Numbered from the stretch's first letter, positions 9,273 through 20,953 are shown. The stretch: 64,000 nucleotides of DNA from Timonella sp031979385 (GCA_031979385.1 DALZEF010000002.1:62001-126000), one strand, 5' to 3'. Notes: generated by a model not told the origin, from the sequence alone. Numbers and translations are program-made.

Positions 9273-9940
9273 GAACCGACCACCTCGAGGGTAACCTCGG
9301 AAGAGGTCCGCGAGGAGTGTTCGAGTTGCGTGTACAGGTCCTCAAGCCGGGCGACATCCTGCGCGGTGGCGCTACCATCACCGTATTCGACCAGATCGAA
9401 GACGACTGCGGCCCATAGGACATCGGACTCGAGCGATGGAATGGCCGTGCTGATGCTTGTTGCGGCCTCGTGTGCGGTGCGTCCCGGATGCTCGCTGATC
9501 ACGACCGTTTCCTCGGCCCGTCTCACACAGGCACGATACAACTCGACCGCTGCCTGCGAGAAGTTTCCGAGTGCCGCGGCGCGCTGGGCACGTTCACGAT
9601 ACTCGGATGCAGTGATGACGTCCACGCTGAACAGGGTGTTGTCCTTACGGGTCTTGCGTGCCCGCCTGATCGGCCCGGCAACGATGAATACGACGACCAG
9701 GAACACCACGACCGCGAGGAAGATCCACAACAGCGTGCCCGTCGACATTCGCGTGCCAGCAAGCGAGTCGAGGAACTCCATGATGCGGTTCAGGATACGC
9801 AGATACCAAGGTTCCGAGGCCGGCTGATAGATCGGGTTGGACAACTCGGACTGCAGTAGATTCCGTGCCTCATCAGCACTTGGCTCCAACGGAGGTTCCA
9901 AGCGCATGAGAGCCGAGACTACAGTGGCTGACACACTCAT
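9269..9940 (-). CDS. DUF4129 domain-containing membrane protein
   Basis: 223 residues. An extracytoplasmic N-terminal part with the motif ARNLLQSELSNPIYQ is followed by one strong helix (LLWIFLAVVVFLVVVFIVAG, about residues 70-90). The cytoplasmic DUF4129 domain covers about 115-205, including YRERAQRAAALGNFSQAAVE and a conserved TAHEAA pattern. Domain order and length match the actinobacterial form. It is coupled by 4-bp overlaps to the genes on either side. It is a standard member of the MoxR/DUF58 cluster; role unknown. Confidence 0.85.
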   Translation of the reverse strand: MSVSATVVSALMRLEPPLEPSADEARNLLQSELSNPIYQPASEPWYLRILNRIMEFLDSLAGTRMSTGTLLWIFLAVVVFLVVVFIVAGPIRRARKTRKDNTLFSVDVITASEYRERAQRAAALGNFSQAAVELYRACVRRAEETVVISEHPGRTAHEAATSISTAIPSLESDVLWAAVVFDLVEYGDGSATAQDVARLEDLYTQLEHSSRTSSEVTLEVVGS

Positions 9941-11322
9941 TGCTTTTGGGCCGCAGCGATCAACTCGATGTCCAACCCCTCACGGCGCATACGGATGTCT
10001 ACGTACAGCAGCGTAACAACCGCGGAGAGCGCACCCACTGTAACGGTCAGGGTCAGGGTCTGGATCAGCGCGTACACGATCAGACCGTACCAGGTGACCA
10101 GTAGGGTATCGAGTCCCAGCGCCGCCGTTGCGATGATCTCGATGACGCCGGACACCATTCCAACGGCAAGGCTCAAGATCATGTTGGTCAGCAGGTAGTA
10201 CCCCACAATTCGCCAGAATGACCCCTTGGAGACCTGGAACGAACGCTTCATCGAGTCGATGACCTTGCGCTCCTCAAGCACAAGCACTGCTGCCGCGAAG
10301 ATCCAGCGCATCTGCAGGTAGAGGAAGTAGACGGTTGCGGCGACCATGCCGACCATGCCAAGCAGTACCGTGCCAGCCGCGAAATCGAATGCAGACATCA
10401 TGAAGAGCAGCAGAACGAAGACACCGAAGTACACGATGCCGGGAACCACCGACACCATGATGGACACGCCGATGATGCCACCCAGCCGCTTGGACACCCT
10501 CATCCAGGTTTCGCTGGCCGAAACCTTGGAGGACACCACGAGGTTGCCCACCGCCACCACGACCACCGCGGTTGCAACGATCGTGGCGATAGGGACAACC
10601 AGGCTGATGAGTATCGCAATGCTGAAGGTGTTGGCCGCCCCTCCGCCGTAGAGCGTATCGAGTTCGCGCAGGACATAGTTGAACTCGGTGCCGAGCGAGG
10701 TTGAGGTGAGCCACGGAGCGATCACGTAGCCGACGATCACGGCGAGCGCGACAAAGAATCCCACGATCAAACTTGTCAGGCCGAGAAGGGGGCCCGGGGC
10801 CTTGCGGATGGCACCGAACGCACCATCATAGATCTCGCCCAGGCTCAGCGGGCGCAATGGAATGATGCCCGGCTTGAACGATGCGTTGAAGTTCTGGAAA
10901 CCGGTTGGAGGTGGGCCATACGGCGAACCGCCCTGCGGGGGCGCACCATATTGTGGGCTGGGAGCGCCCTGCGGGGCACCGTATTGAGGCGTCTGCCCGT
11001 ATTGGGGTTGGCCATACTGTGGTGTCTGCTGCCCATACTGTGGGGCGGGTTGACCGTATTGCGGAGTCGGGGCGCCTGACGGGGGAGCGGGCTGGCCATA
11101 AGCTGGTCCACCGTGTGCAGGAGCGCCGCTGCTTGGTGGGGCATACTGCCCGTATTGAGGTGCCGGCTGACCATATTGAGGTGCGCCTTGAGCGCCAGAA
11201 CCCTGTGTGCCTGCCTGGCCAGCGCCGGAAGGCGCTGCAAAGCCGCTGGAAGTGGACCCGGAACTGGAAACTGCCGAATCGTCGTTAATCTCAGTTCCGT
11301 CGCCGTTGTTCTCAGTTGCCAT
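9937..11322 (-). CDS. Polytopic membrane protein with YGQP-repeat N-terminus (GDPD membrane-domain-like)
   Basis: 461 residues, first gene of the coupled operon. Residues 1-35 are acidic and Ser-rich. Residues 40-135 hold about ten Pro/Gln/Tyr-rich units of the type PQYGQP or QYGAP. After the phrase IPLRPLSLGEIYDGAFGAIR, typical of the glycerophosphoryl-diester-phosphodiesterase membrane-domain family, come about six membrane helices (first LTSLIVGFFVALAVIVGYVI). Catalytic GDPD residues are absent, so an enzyme activity should not be assumed. The low-complexity tail is probably cytoplasmic and disordered. The gene is divergent from mtrA, and the 178-bp space between them must hold both promoters. 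Confidence 0.8.
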   Translation of the reverse strand: MATENNGDGTEINDDSAVSSSGSTSSGFAAPSGAGQAGTQGSGAQGAPQYGQPAPQYGQYAPPSSGAPAHGGPAYGQPAPPSGAPTPQYGQPAPQYGQQTPQYGQPQYGQTPQYGAPQGAPSPQYGAPPQGGSPYGPPPTGFQNFNASFKPGIIPLRPLSLGEIYDGAFGAIRKAPGPLLGLTSLIVGFFVALAVIVGYVIAPWLTSTSLGTEFNYVLRELDTLYGGGAANTFSIAILISLVVPIATIVATAVVVVAVGNLVVSSKVSASETWMRVSKRLGGIIGVSIMVSVVPGIVYFGVFVLLLFMMSAFDFAAGTVLLGMVGMVAATVYFLYLQMRWIFAAAVLVLEERKVIDSMKRSFQVSKGSFWRIVGYYLLTNMILSLAVGMVSGVIEIIATAALGLDTLLVTWYGLIVYALIQTLTLTVTVGALSAVVTLLYVDIRMRREGLDIELIAAAQKQ

Positions 11323-11500
11323 TGCAGAAAACCCTTCCTATCGCGTACGCCCACACCCCGAAGACCGTCACCAAACGGACGGGGCTGAGTTGTCCATAAC
11401 AGACTTTACTTGGCTATTAGCCGTGAGTAATCCACTTTAAGTATGAGTGCTCTCGGTGCGCGTCTTATTATTTGTCCACATTAAGTGGCAAAATATCGAC

Positions 11501-12184
11501 ATGACCCAACGAGTGCTGGTAGTAGACGACGACACCGCCCTGGCTGAGATGATCGGGATTGTTCTCGAATCGGAAGGCTACGACGTATCGTTCTGCGCGC
11601 ACGGAGACAAGGCGTTCTCCGTATTCCAAGAGGCCAAGCCCGACTTGGTGCTGCTTGACCTGATGCTGCCCGGTAAGGACGGCACCCAGGTATGCCGCGA
11701 AATCCGTGCCGAGTCAGGCGTGCCCATCATCATGCTCACCGCCAAGAGCGACACCGTGGACGTTGTCGCCGGACTCGAAGCAGGCGCAGACGACTACGTT
11801 CCCAAACCCTTCAAACCCAAGGAACTCGTTGCACGCATCCGCGCCCGACTGCGCCGCATCGATGAGCCGGCACCGGAGGTGCTGCACATCGGGGACCTCG
11901 AAATCGATGTGACCGGACACAAGGTGACCCGTGATGGAGTGCTCATCTCTCTGACACCACTCGAGTTCGATCTGCTCGTGGCCCTCGCACGTGCCCCGTG
12001 GCAGGTGCTGACCCGTGACGTGCTGCTGGAGAAGGTGTGGGGCTACCGCCACGCAGCCGACACCAGGCTTGTGAACGTACACGTCCAGCGTCTGCGCTCC
12101 AAGATCGAACACGACCCCGAGAACCCTGAGATCGTACTGACCGTACGTGGCGTGGGATACAAAGCAGGCGTACGCAAGGGATGA
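11501..12184 (+). CDS. mtrA: Response regulator MtrA
   Basis: 227 residues from ATG 11501, which starts the canonical MTQRVLVVDDDTALAEM; an in-frame ATG at 11447 would add 18 residues that do not fit the family. The receiver domain has acidic residues 9-11, phospho-acceptor Asp53 (LVLLDLMLPG) and the KPFKPKEL switch region. An OmpR/PhoB winged-helix domain fills the C-terminal half (LTPLEFDLLVALAR, ending YRHAADTRLVNVHVQRLRSK). MtrA controls cell-wall and division genes in Actinobacteria. The stop overlaps mtrB (12181-12184), giving the conserved mtrA-mtrB-lpqB order. Confidence 0.97.
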   Translation: MTQRVLVVDDDTALAEMIGIVLESEGYDVSFCAHGDKAFSVFQEAKPDLVLLDLMLPGKDGTQVCREIRAESGVPIIMLTAKSDTVDVVAGLEAGADDYVPKPFKPKELVARIRARLRRIDEPAPEVLHIGDLEIDVTGHKVTRDGVLISLTPLEFDLLVALARAPWQVLTRDVLLEKVWGYRHAADTRLVNVHVQRLRSKIEHDPENPEIVLTVRGVGYKAGVRKG

Positions 12185-13911
12185 GTTCTGCCAGCTCGAC
12201 GTTCAAGCCCGAGGAGCCCGCCGCGTTCGCCCTCGTGCGAGCTTGGCGGGCCGTCACCCGGCCATTTCGGACGTCGCTGCAATTTCGCGTCATGTTCGCC
12301 GCCATCTCGATCGGCGTCATCTCGCTCGTGCTGCTCACCACCTTCCTGTCCTCCTACATCCGCAATGGACTCGTGGAACAGCGTGTCACCGAGATCCTTG
12401 AGGAAACAGCCCGGTCCGTCTCTCAGGCGCAGGCCACTATGAATGCGTCGGCGGCAACCACCCAGGTTCAGGTCCAACAGACCCTCACCGACATCATCCC
12501 GGCACTCCAACAGGGCGGAACCTCGGGACGTGACGTCTACCTGTGGAAGGCCCTGAACTCAGATACCTCGATGTTCCTACTCGATCACTCGACCGCTCAG
12601 GAGCATGCCGGGTTGATCGATCGTGCCCTCCGCGAAACGAACGTGCGCGGTAGCAATCAGCAGCACTACCGGTTTGTGGAGATCCGTGAGGCAGACGGCA
12701 CATCGCCCGGCATCGTGGTTGGGTCGACCGTGGAGATGCCGGTCGGAGGCAAGTTCGAGGTCTACTTCCTCTACTCGCTCGCAGCTCAGGAGCAGACCCT
12801 GCGCTACCTGCAAGGGATCGTAGGGCTCGCCGGAATCGCGTTGGTCGCGATCCTGGGCGCGCTCACCTTCACGGTGACCAGACAGGTCGTCATCCCGGTT
12901 CAGCAGGCCTCCGCGGTGGCAGAGCGTATCGCGGACGGGCATCTCGACGAACGTCTCGCGGTGCGCGGCGAAGACGAGGTGGCCCGACTCGCCATGTCGT
13001 TCAACGAGATGGCATCCTCTCTCGGAGTCCAGATCGACCAGCTTGCGGAGCTCTCCAAGGTGCAGCGTCGGTTCGTCTCAGATGTGTCGCATGAACTGCG
13101 CACACCGCTCACGACGGTGCGTATGGCCTCCGAGATGATCTACGAGAACCGCGAGGAATTCGCGCCCGTCGTCAAACGATCCGCAGAACTCCTGCACACT
13201 CAGATCGACCGCTTCGAAGATCTGCTCGCGGACCTCCTGGAGATATCCAGGTTTGATGCCGGAGCGGCGGTCCTGTCCGCAGAGGCCCGAGACCTCAACG
13301 AACTCGTGATCACGGCAATAGACAACGTCATGCCGCTCGCCGAGAAGAAGGGAGTCTGGGTTTCCGCCGACCTGCCCGAAACCCGCACCCGTGCGGACTT
13401 CGACTCCGTGCGGGTCGAGCGCATCCTGCGCAACCTCCTTGTCAACGCAGTCGAACACGCCGAGGGAAACCCAGTGCACGTCACCGTGCGCGCAAGCGAA
13501 ACCGCCGTGGCTGTGTCCGTCCGCGATCACGGCATCGGCATGGACCGCGAACAGGTCACTCGCGTGTTCGACCGATTCTGGCGCGCAGATCCAGCCCGCG
13601 CCCGCACAACCGGCGGCACCGGACTCGGCCTGTCCATCGCGAAAGAGGACGCCCACCTCCACGGCGGCTGGCTCGAGGTCTGGGCGCGCCCCGGATTCGG
13701 TTCAAACTTCCGCCTCACACTGCCCGTACGTGCGGGAATCACGCTCGTTGAGTCGCCCGTTGAACTCGAACCATCGCGTGAGACTCCCGATACAACTGAA
13801 CCTGTCTACTACGACCACGAGCATCACGGGCCAGCAGTCCTGCCAAGTTTCGATCAAGACTCGGCAGCCATCCCCACCGCACCACAGACCACGGGGGCGT
13901 TCGATGACTAG
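12181..13911 (+). CDS. mtrB: Sensor histidine kinase MtrB
   Basis: 576 residues. TM1 is at about 40-62 (MFAAISIGVISLVLLTTFLS), an extracytoplasmic sensor domain of about 150 residues follows, TM2 is at about 213-235, HAMP at about 235-290, then a HisKA motif SDVSHELRTPLTTV with the phosphorylated His near 304. The HATPase N box (NLLVNAVEHAEG), G1 (DHGIGM) and G2 (TGGTGLGLSIAKEDA) are all present, so it should be catalytically active. The tail after residue 530 is acidic, Thr/Pro-rich and poorly conserved. It overlaps mtrA upstream and lpqB downstream by a few bases; the three products act together in envelope signalling. Confidence 0.97.
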   Translation: MSSASSTFKPEEPAAFALVRAWRAVTRPFRTSLQFRVMFAAISIGVISLVLLTTFLSSYIRNGLVEQRVTEILEETARSVSQAQATMNASAATTQVQVQQTLTDIIPALQQGGTSGRDVYLWKALNSDTSMFLLDHSTAQEHAGLIDRALRETNVRGSNQQHYRFVEIREADGTSPGIVVGSTVEMPVGGKFEVYFLYSLAAQEQTLRYLQGIVGLAGIALVAILGALTFTVTRQVVIPVQQASAVAERIADGHLDERLAVRGEDEVARLAMSFNEMASSLGVQIDQLAELSKVQRRFVSDVSHELRTPLTTVRMASEMIYENREEFAPVVKRSAELLHTQIDRFEDLLADLLEISRFDAGAAVLSAEARDLNELVITAIDNVMPLAEKKGVWVSADLPETRTRADFDSVRVERILRNLLVNAVEHAEGNPVHVTVRASETAVAVSVRDHGIGMDREQVTRVFDRFWRADPARARTTGGTGLGLSIAKEDAHLHGGWLEVWARPGFGSNFRLTLPVRAGITLVESPVELEPSRETPDTTEPVYYDHEHHGPAVLPSFDQDSAAIPTAPQTTGAFDD

Positions 13912-15928
13912 CCAGCCGAATCGTCGTCAAGCACGTCAAACCACAGCAAGACTGCGCGCTGTGCTCACAGCTATCCTCGTGATCGCGCTGTGTGCGAACT
14001 GCGCCCAGATCCCGGTGACGTCCGAGATTCACAGCCAGGACCTGTCCGTGTCCGACCCTGGAAACATCTACTTCGGGGCACCCGGCCCGCGCCAGGACGC
14101 AAGCCCGCGCGAGATAGTCAACGGATTCATCTCCGCCCAGGCTGCGGGACTCACCGACAACTTCACAGTCGCCCGCGAATACCTCACCGTGGGCGCCGCC
14201 AGTAGCTGGGACCCGAACACCGACACAACCGTCTACCAGGGAGATATCGACCTCGGGTACATAGACAGCAGCGCACCCGAGGAACCTGCAATCGTTCCCG
14301 AAATCGACCTCTCAGGCGCCATCCGTATCGAGGTTGTTGCAAGCGCAAAATCCCTCGGAACAGTCGACGCGCAGGGCACCTATACAGAGTCCCTCGCCGA
14401 TGCCCGCCTTGAGGCCAGCTTTGAACTGCTACGAAACTCCCAAGGGCAATGGCGGATATCCGGATTGCGCGACGGCCTCGTCATGTCCAACACCCTGTTC
14501 CAAAACAACTACCGGGCCGTGCCGCTCTACTTCCTGTCGCCCAACGCGCAGTTCCTCGTCCCCGACACTCGCTGGGTCGTCTCCGCACTCGCGGAGAGCC
14601 AAGCCCTTCGCGCACTCATCGAAGGACCATCCCCGTGGCTGCGCGATTCCGTGCGAACAGCGGTCCCCGATGGCACGAGACTCGTCTCAGCAGTCCGCAC
14701 CGGGGCAAACGTCACGGTGAACCTGTCCCGAAACGTGCTCAACGCCAATCCTTCGGAACGAGCCAACCTGGCCGCTCAAGTCCAGACGACCCTCAAGCGC
14801 ATCCCCGGCGTGAACACAGTCACCATTCAGGCCGAGTCCATAGACATGAACATCACGTACAACGACAGCATCATGCGAGACCCGAATCGGGCAACCGGGA
14901 ACGCCTCGGACCCGTATGTGCTGCACGACGACATCCTCATGCGACTGCGCGGTAGGGAACTGGAACCAGTCACTGAAATCGCTCCGTTCACCGGCTACGA
15001 CGTCACGGCACTCGCCATCCCCGAGAGTGTGGTCGCCGGGGTGTTCCGCAACGGACTCAGCGAGATTCGCAGGCTCCCGCTCGCCGCGAACAATAGCACG
15101 GCCATTGAAACGCAGGGAACCGCAGACGCTGACGGCGAATCGACGGACACGCCGGAGAACGAGTCGGATGACGCTGGCCCTGCCAGCGGTCAGAGCACCG
15201 ACGAGCCTACGGCTACCAGCACCACCCCAGGCGCCGCGGATGAGCCTGAGACGGACAGCGACGACGATTCAACGGAGGGGGAATCAGGAGAGGGCTCAAC
15301 CCCCGACACCTCGCAGGAGCCCACCGTGACCAGCGTGATCCTCACCGGAAACGCTCTCATCGCGCCGAGCGTGGACCGATTCACCTGGGTGTGGAGTGGA
15401 GAACAGCGGCAGAGCCTCGAGGCGGGGGAACTCATGCTGAGCTCGAGTTACGGCGCACTGCAGACCACGGTCGTGGTGCCCTGGCTTGCCGGACGCGAAG
15501 TGCACTCGCTCCGCGTCAGCCCTGACGGCACCCGGGTTGCTGTGGTGTCATCCGCAAACGGAATCGCGCACATCGAGGTGGCCGGTATCGTCCGCGATGC
15601 GATGAACGCACCGCTCTCGCTCGGGGACCCGGTCACCGTGGGTGGACAGATCACCGGGGCGAACGCTGTTGCCTGGCAGGACGAATCCACTCTCTGGGTC
15701 ATTGGGCACACCGCAAACAATGAGGCGGAATCACTGTTTGGCGTGTCGATCTCTGGACCAAGCGAGGTCATAGCTCCGGCCGAGAACACCCACACCCTCA
15801 CCGCCGCGCGCGGTCCACGGGCCGTGATCCTGGGCAGCGATCAGGGCATGATCCGTACGCGTGGTTCCTCCGGTGCTTCGTGGTCTGAGGAGTCGCTCGA
15901 CGCGTGGTTCCCCACATATCCCGGTTAG
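13904..15928 (+). CDS. lpqB: LpqB family protein (MtrAB accessory, GerMN domain)
   Basis: 674 residues from ATG 13904, overlapping the mtrB stop. The frame is open far upstream (to 13391), but that part is a shadow of mtrB. The N-terminus has a basic patch and a hydrophobic segment (LRAVLTAILVIALCANC). The cysteine aligning with the usual LpqB lipid site is Cys33 in ALCANCAQIPVTS, a poor lipobox because positions -3 to -1 are Cys-Ala-Asn. A GerMN domain lies near 190-340 (NYRAVPLYFLSPNAQFLVPD) and a beta-propeller-like LpqB C-terminal domain near 480-670. Between them, about residues 400-480 form an Asp/Glu/Ser/Thr-rich linker that looks inserted. LpqB binds the MtrB sensor domain in mycobacteria. 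Confidence 0.92.
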   Translation: MTSQPNRRQARQTTARLRAVLTAILVIALCANCAQIPVTSEIHSQDLSVSDPGNIYFGAPGPRQDASPREIVNGFISAQAAGLTDNFTVAREYLTVGAASSWDPNTDTTVYQGDIDLGYIDSSAPEEPAIVPEIDLSGAIRIEVVASAKSLGTVDAQGTYTESLADARLEASFELLRNSQGQWRISGLRDGLVMSNTLFQNNYRAVPLYFLSPNAQFLVPDTRWVVSALAESQALRALIEGPSPWLRDSVRTAVPDGTRLVSAVRTGANVTVNLSRNVLNANPSERANLAAQVQTTLKRIPGVNTVTIQAESIDMNITYNDSIMRDPNRATGNASDPYVLHDDILMRLRGRELEPVTEIAPFTGYDVTALAIPESVVAGVFRNGLSEIRRLPLAANNSTAIETQGTADADGESTDTPENESDDAGPASGQSTDEPTATSTTPGAADEPETDSDDDSTEGESGEGSTPDTSQEPTVTSVILTGNALIAPSVDRFTWVWSGEQRQSLEAGELMLSSSYGALQTTVVVPWLAGREVHSLRVSPDGTRVAVVSSANGIAHIEVAGIVRDAMNAPLSLGDPVTVGGQITGANAVAWQDESTLWVIGHTANNEAESLFGVSISGPSEVIAPAENTHTLTAARGPRAVILGSDQGMIRTRGSSGASWSEESLDAWFPTYPG

Positions 15929-16020
15929 CGGTTGCTGCTTTTAGCCTCAGATGAGCGACGACACCCTGGTCAGGCCGTCGGCTCACTTTGGCGCAGTGTC
16001 CAGCCATCGTTCATCTGAAA

Positions 16021-16095
16021 ACTCGATGGGAGGTGTTTTTCGTCCGGGTGCATATGCAAAACCTGCGTACTTGGAACGTTTTCGACCCAGCGAGT
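16021..16095. repeat. PAL-B palindromic repeat, copy 1 (between lpqB and comF)
   Basis: Outer arms ACTCGATGGG (16021-16030) and CCCAGCGAGT (16086-16095) pair with one mismatch. Inner arms CGTCCGGGTGC (16041-16051) and GCGTACTTGGAACG (16067-16078 core) pair with a single bulge and several G-T wobbles. The right linker between the two helices contains TTTTCG, as in the two other copies at 39311 and 52353. Confidence 0.65.
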
Positions 16096-16128
16096 ATGCG
16101 GGAAGCTGAAACCCGCTAAGGTTGCGGC

Positions 16129-16896
16129 GTGCAGGAAACACTCACCACTCAGGGCGGACACCGGACAGCGCAGACCGTACGCCACACGCTACGTCTGATT
16201 GTGTTGGTGGTGCGTGAATGGCTACGACTGATCGTCCCGCTCACGTGTGTGGGATGCGATGCACCGGACACCGTCCTGTGCGATGGTTGTCTGATGCGCA
16301 TGGCCCCGCGAATCGCGGCCATCCCCGACACTGAGTTCCCCATCTACTATGCAACCCTCTACGAGGGGTCCAACCGCAACGTGATCGCCAGGTGGAAAGA
16401 CCACGGACGCGAAGACGCGAGCGAGCCTATCCGCGCGCTCGCGGAGATCGCTGGCCGGAACCTTGTCCAGCGCCTTCGGTTCACCGAGCGTTCACCACGT
16501 GTGATCGTCGTGCCGATGCCATCAAGCCGCACAGCGACGAGGGAACGCGGTTTCGTGCCGGCAGAGGTCATCGCGGATGGCCTCACCCAAGGGCTGAGAC
16601 GTGGAATCAATGCCCCAAACGCCGTGCAAGTCATGCCTAGCGGACTCAACGTGAGGGCAGGCAAAGATGACCAGTCAGGGCTTGGACGGCAGACTCGTCG
16701 TAAAAATATTCGCGGCAAAATACGAGCCACGGACCAGTTACGTGCCGCAGTGCGTACAGCAGACGTCATAATCCTTGCCGACGATGTGGTCACCACGGGA
16801 GCCACAATCGCAGAAGCCGCGAGAGTACTTCACCCGGCACGGGGGACCTTGGTCGCTGGCTTCGCGCTTGTCGCCACACCAAAGGCTAAGCCGTGA
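16129..16896 (+). CDS. comF: ComF family phosphoribosyltransferase-like protein
   Basis: 255 residues from GTG 16129, preceded by AAGG seven bases upstream. An N-terminal zinc-ribbon-like segment, CVGCDAPDTVLCDGC, with four cysteines is near residues 40-54. The phosphoribosyltransferase fold follows, with the PRPP-binding motif ILADDVVTTGATI near 215. In competent bacteria ComF helps import single-stranded DNA; in Actinobacteria this homologue stands alone between lpqB and hpf and its role is not established. Length and order of motifs match the family. Confidence 0.9.
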   Translation: MQETLTTQGGHRTAQTVRHTLRLIVLVVREWLRLIVPLTCVGCDAPDTVLCDGCLMRMAPRIAAIPDTEFPIYYATLYEGSNRNVIARWKDHGREDASEPIRALAEIAGRNLVQRLRFTERSPRVIVVPMPSSRTATRERGFVPAEVIADGLTQGLRRGINAPNAVQVMPSGLNVRAGKDDQSGLGRQTRRKNIRGKIRATDQLRAAVRTADVIILADDVVTTGATIAEAARVLHPARGTLVAGFALVATPKAKP

Positions 16897-17082
16897 GCAG
16901 AATTGGGCGAATTGACCATCAAAACACCCCAACTAAAGTGACCCGGAGCACGTTTGAGATGTAACCTTAAGTTCAATTCCCAAGCACGGCAGGGAGGTGG
17001 TAGACACCGCGTTCGCACAGATGAATGAACGCCCCAATATCACGCTTTGGCGCGAGAGCGCCCCGAATGCCAGGAGGCTTAA

Positions 17083-17736
17083 ATGGAGATCGTAGTTGTT
17101 GGTCGCCACACCGAAGTAGCAGACCGTTTCCGCCGCCACGCTGAAGACAAGCTCGCAAAGATTGAGCAGTATTCACCAACCGTGCGTCGCGTCGACGTGG
17201 AAGTCACCCACGAGAACAACCCGAGGCTAGCGAACATCAAGGAGCGGGTGGAGATCACCGTCCGCGACAAGGGACCCGTGGTCCGCGCAGAGGCCGCAGC
17301 AGACGATCGATATGGGGCTCTTGACCTAGCGCTCGACAAACTTCAGGAAAGACTCCGTCGAGCACACGAGCGCAGACACGCCAAGAGGCGCAGTCCGCAG
17401 CGCAACAACGTTCCGCCCGTCGACGTTGAAGCGCTTGAGCTGGAAGTATCCGCCCCTAACGTCGAAGAATCCATACCGCACCCTGAAAAGCCAGGTGAAG
17501 CGGTCGAGATCCAACTGGGCGACTCGCCGGTCACGATCCGTCAGAAACTGCACACGGCAGACTCGATGACCTTGGCCAACGCCATCGATGAAATGGAGAT
17601 GGTGGGTCACGACTTCTTCCTGTTCGTCGATTCTGACTCAGGGCGTCCATCGGTCGCGTACCGTCGCCACGGCTGGACCTACGGTGTGATCGCGCTCGAC
17701 ACCACCTGCGACTGCGAACCAAACAGCGGTGACTGA
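17083..17736 (+). CDS. hpf: Ribosome hibernation promoting factor, long form
   Basis: 217 residues. The start is fixed by AGGAGG about 7 nt before ATG 17083. The N-terminal domain (MEIVVVGRHTEVADRFRRHA, about 1-105) is the S30AE fold that occupies the 30S decoding region. A basic linker follows, and a C-terminal dimerisation domain covers about 155-215 (SMTLANAIDEMEMVGHDFFL, VAYRRHGWTYGVI). The long form promotes 100S ribosome dimers in stationary phase. A strong terminator follows at 17779. Position between comF and secA is conserved in Actinobacteria. Confidence 0.96.
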   Translation: MEIVVVGRHTEVADRFRRHAEDKLAKIEQYSPTVRRVDVEVTHENNPRLANIKERVEITVRDKGPVVRAEAAADDRYGALDLALDKLQERLRRAHERRHAKRRSPQRNNVPPVDVEALELEVSAPNVEESIPHPEKPGEAVEIQLGDSPVTIRQKLHTADSMTLANAIDEMEMVGHDFFLFVDSDSGRPSVAYRRHGWTYGVIALDTTCDCEPNSGD

Positions 17737-17778
17737 CCGTAACCGATTCGTTCAGTGAACTAGCCGAGTGAGGCTTTC

Positions 17779-17818
17779 AAGTGGCTGCCCCCTTGTACCG
17801 GGAGGGGCAGCCACTTTT
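17779..17818 (+). terminator. Rho-independent terminator of hpf
   Basis: A perfect 13-bp stem AAGTGGCTGCCCC (17779-17791) / GGGGCAGCCACTT (17804-17816) with a 12-nt loop ends in a short T-run 43 bp after the hpf stop. Confidence 0.85.
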
Positions 17819-18077
17819 GCGTGTTGTCTGTGGTGGGCGACGTCCGAATCGAACTCAACAATTTATGCACGATACCTGCCTGATTACGGCTGAGTTCGGG
17901 CAAAAAGGTAGAGTTCGGCGGCGTGCTCCATGAGCCCCTTGGTGACGAGTTGGCGGGGCTGGCACAACTGCTTACGTGCAGTGCGCCCAGGGTGGGAGGT
18001 CCTTGGGTCACTGACTCGTCGGAAATCTGCCGTACCACCTGCAGCAAGGCGCGGAATTACTCTCAGGGCGCACAGGA
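17819..18077. other. Non-coding interval upstream of secA
   Basis: No convincing ORF lies between the hpf terminator and the secA promoter. The interval 17938-18025 looks like a decayed member of the PAL-C repeat family: left end TTGGTGACGAG, right end CTCGTCGGAAAT, with the central hairpin ACTGC-TTACGT-GCAGT. Nothing else recognised. Confidence 0.45.
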
Positions 18078-18107
18078 TTGTCACCGAACCCTGAAAAAAC
18101 CTAATAC
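18078..18107 (+). promoter_or_regulatory. Probable secA promoter
   Basis: TTGTCA (18078-18083) and TAATAC (18102-18107) are separated by 18 bp, a good housekeeping-sigma match, giving a leader of about 60 nt before secA. Confidence 0.5.
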
Positions 18108-18174
18108 GATGGAGTGTTGAATAACCCGCTCATATTCGAAAGCGGGGCGTAAAGCGCTCACATGGGAGTTCCGC

Positions 18175-20877
<2,703 letters not shown>

Positions 20878-20909
20878 CACAGTTAGTTCTCAGCGCTGAG
20901 GCTAAACCG

Positions 20910-20953
20910 TTGCGAAAGCCCTGTCGGACAGATGTCCGGCGGGGCTTTCGCAA
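20910..20953. terminator. Hairpin terminator downstream of secA
   Basis: A 12-bp perfect stem TTGCGAAAGCCC (20910-20921) / GGGCTTTCGCAA (20942-20953), 33 bp after the secA stop. No long T-run follows on the plus strand, so efficiency is uncertain. Confidence 0.6.

Noticed and set aside
9937..11322. Glycerophosphodiester phosphodiesterase enzyme
   Set aside because: Only the membrane-domain family is recognised; the catalytic GDPD barrel and its His/Glu residues are absent.
13391..13903. N-terminal extension of lpqB into mtrB
   Set aside because: Read in a different frame through the mtrB kinase domain; ATG 13904 overlaps the mtrB stop and gives the expected signal sequence.
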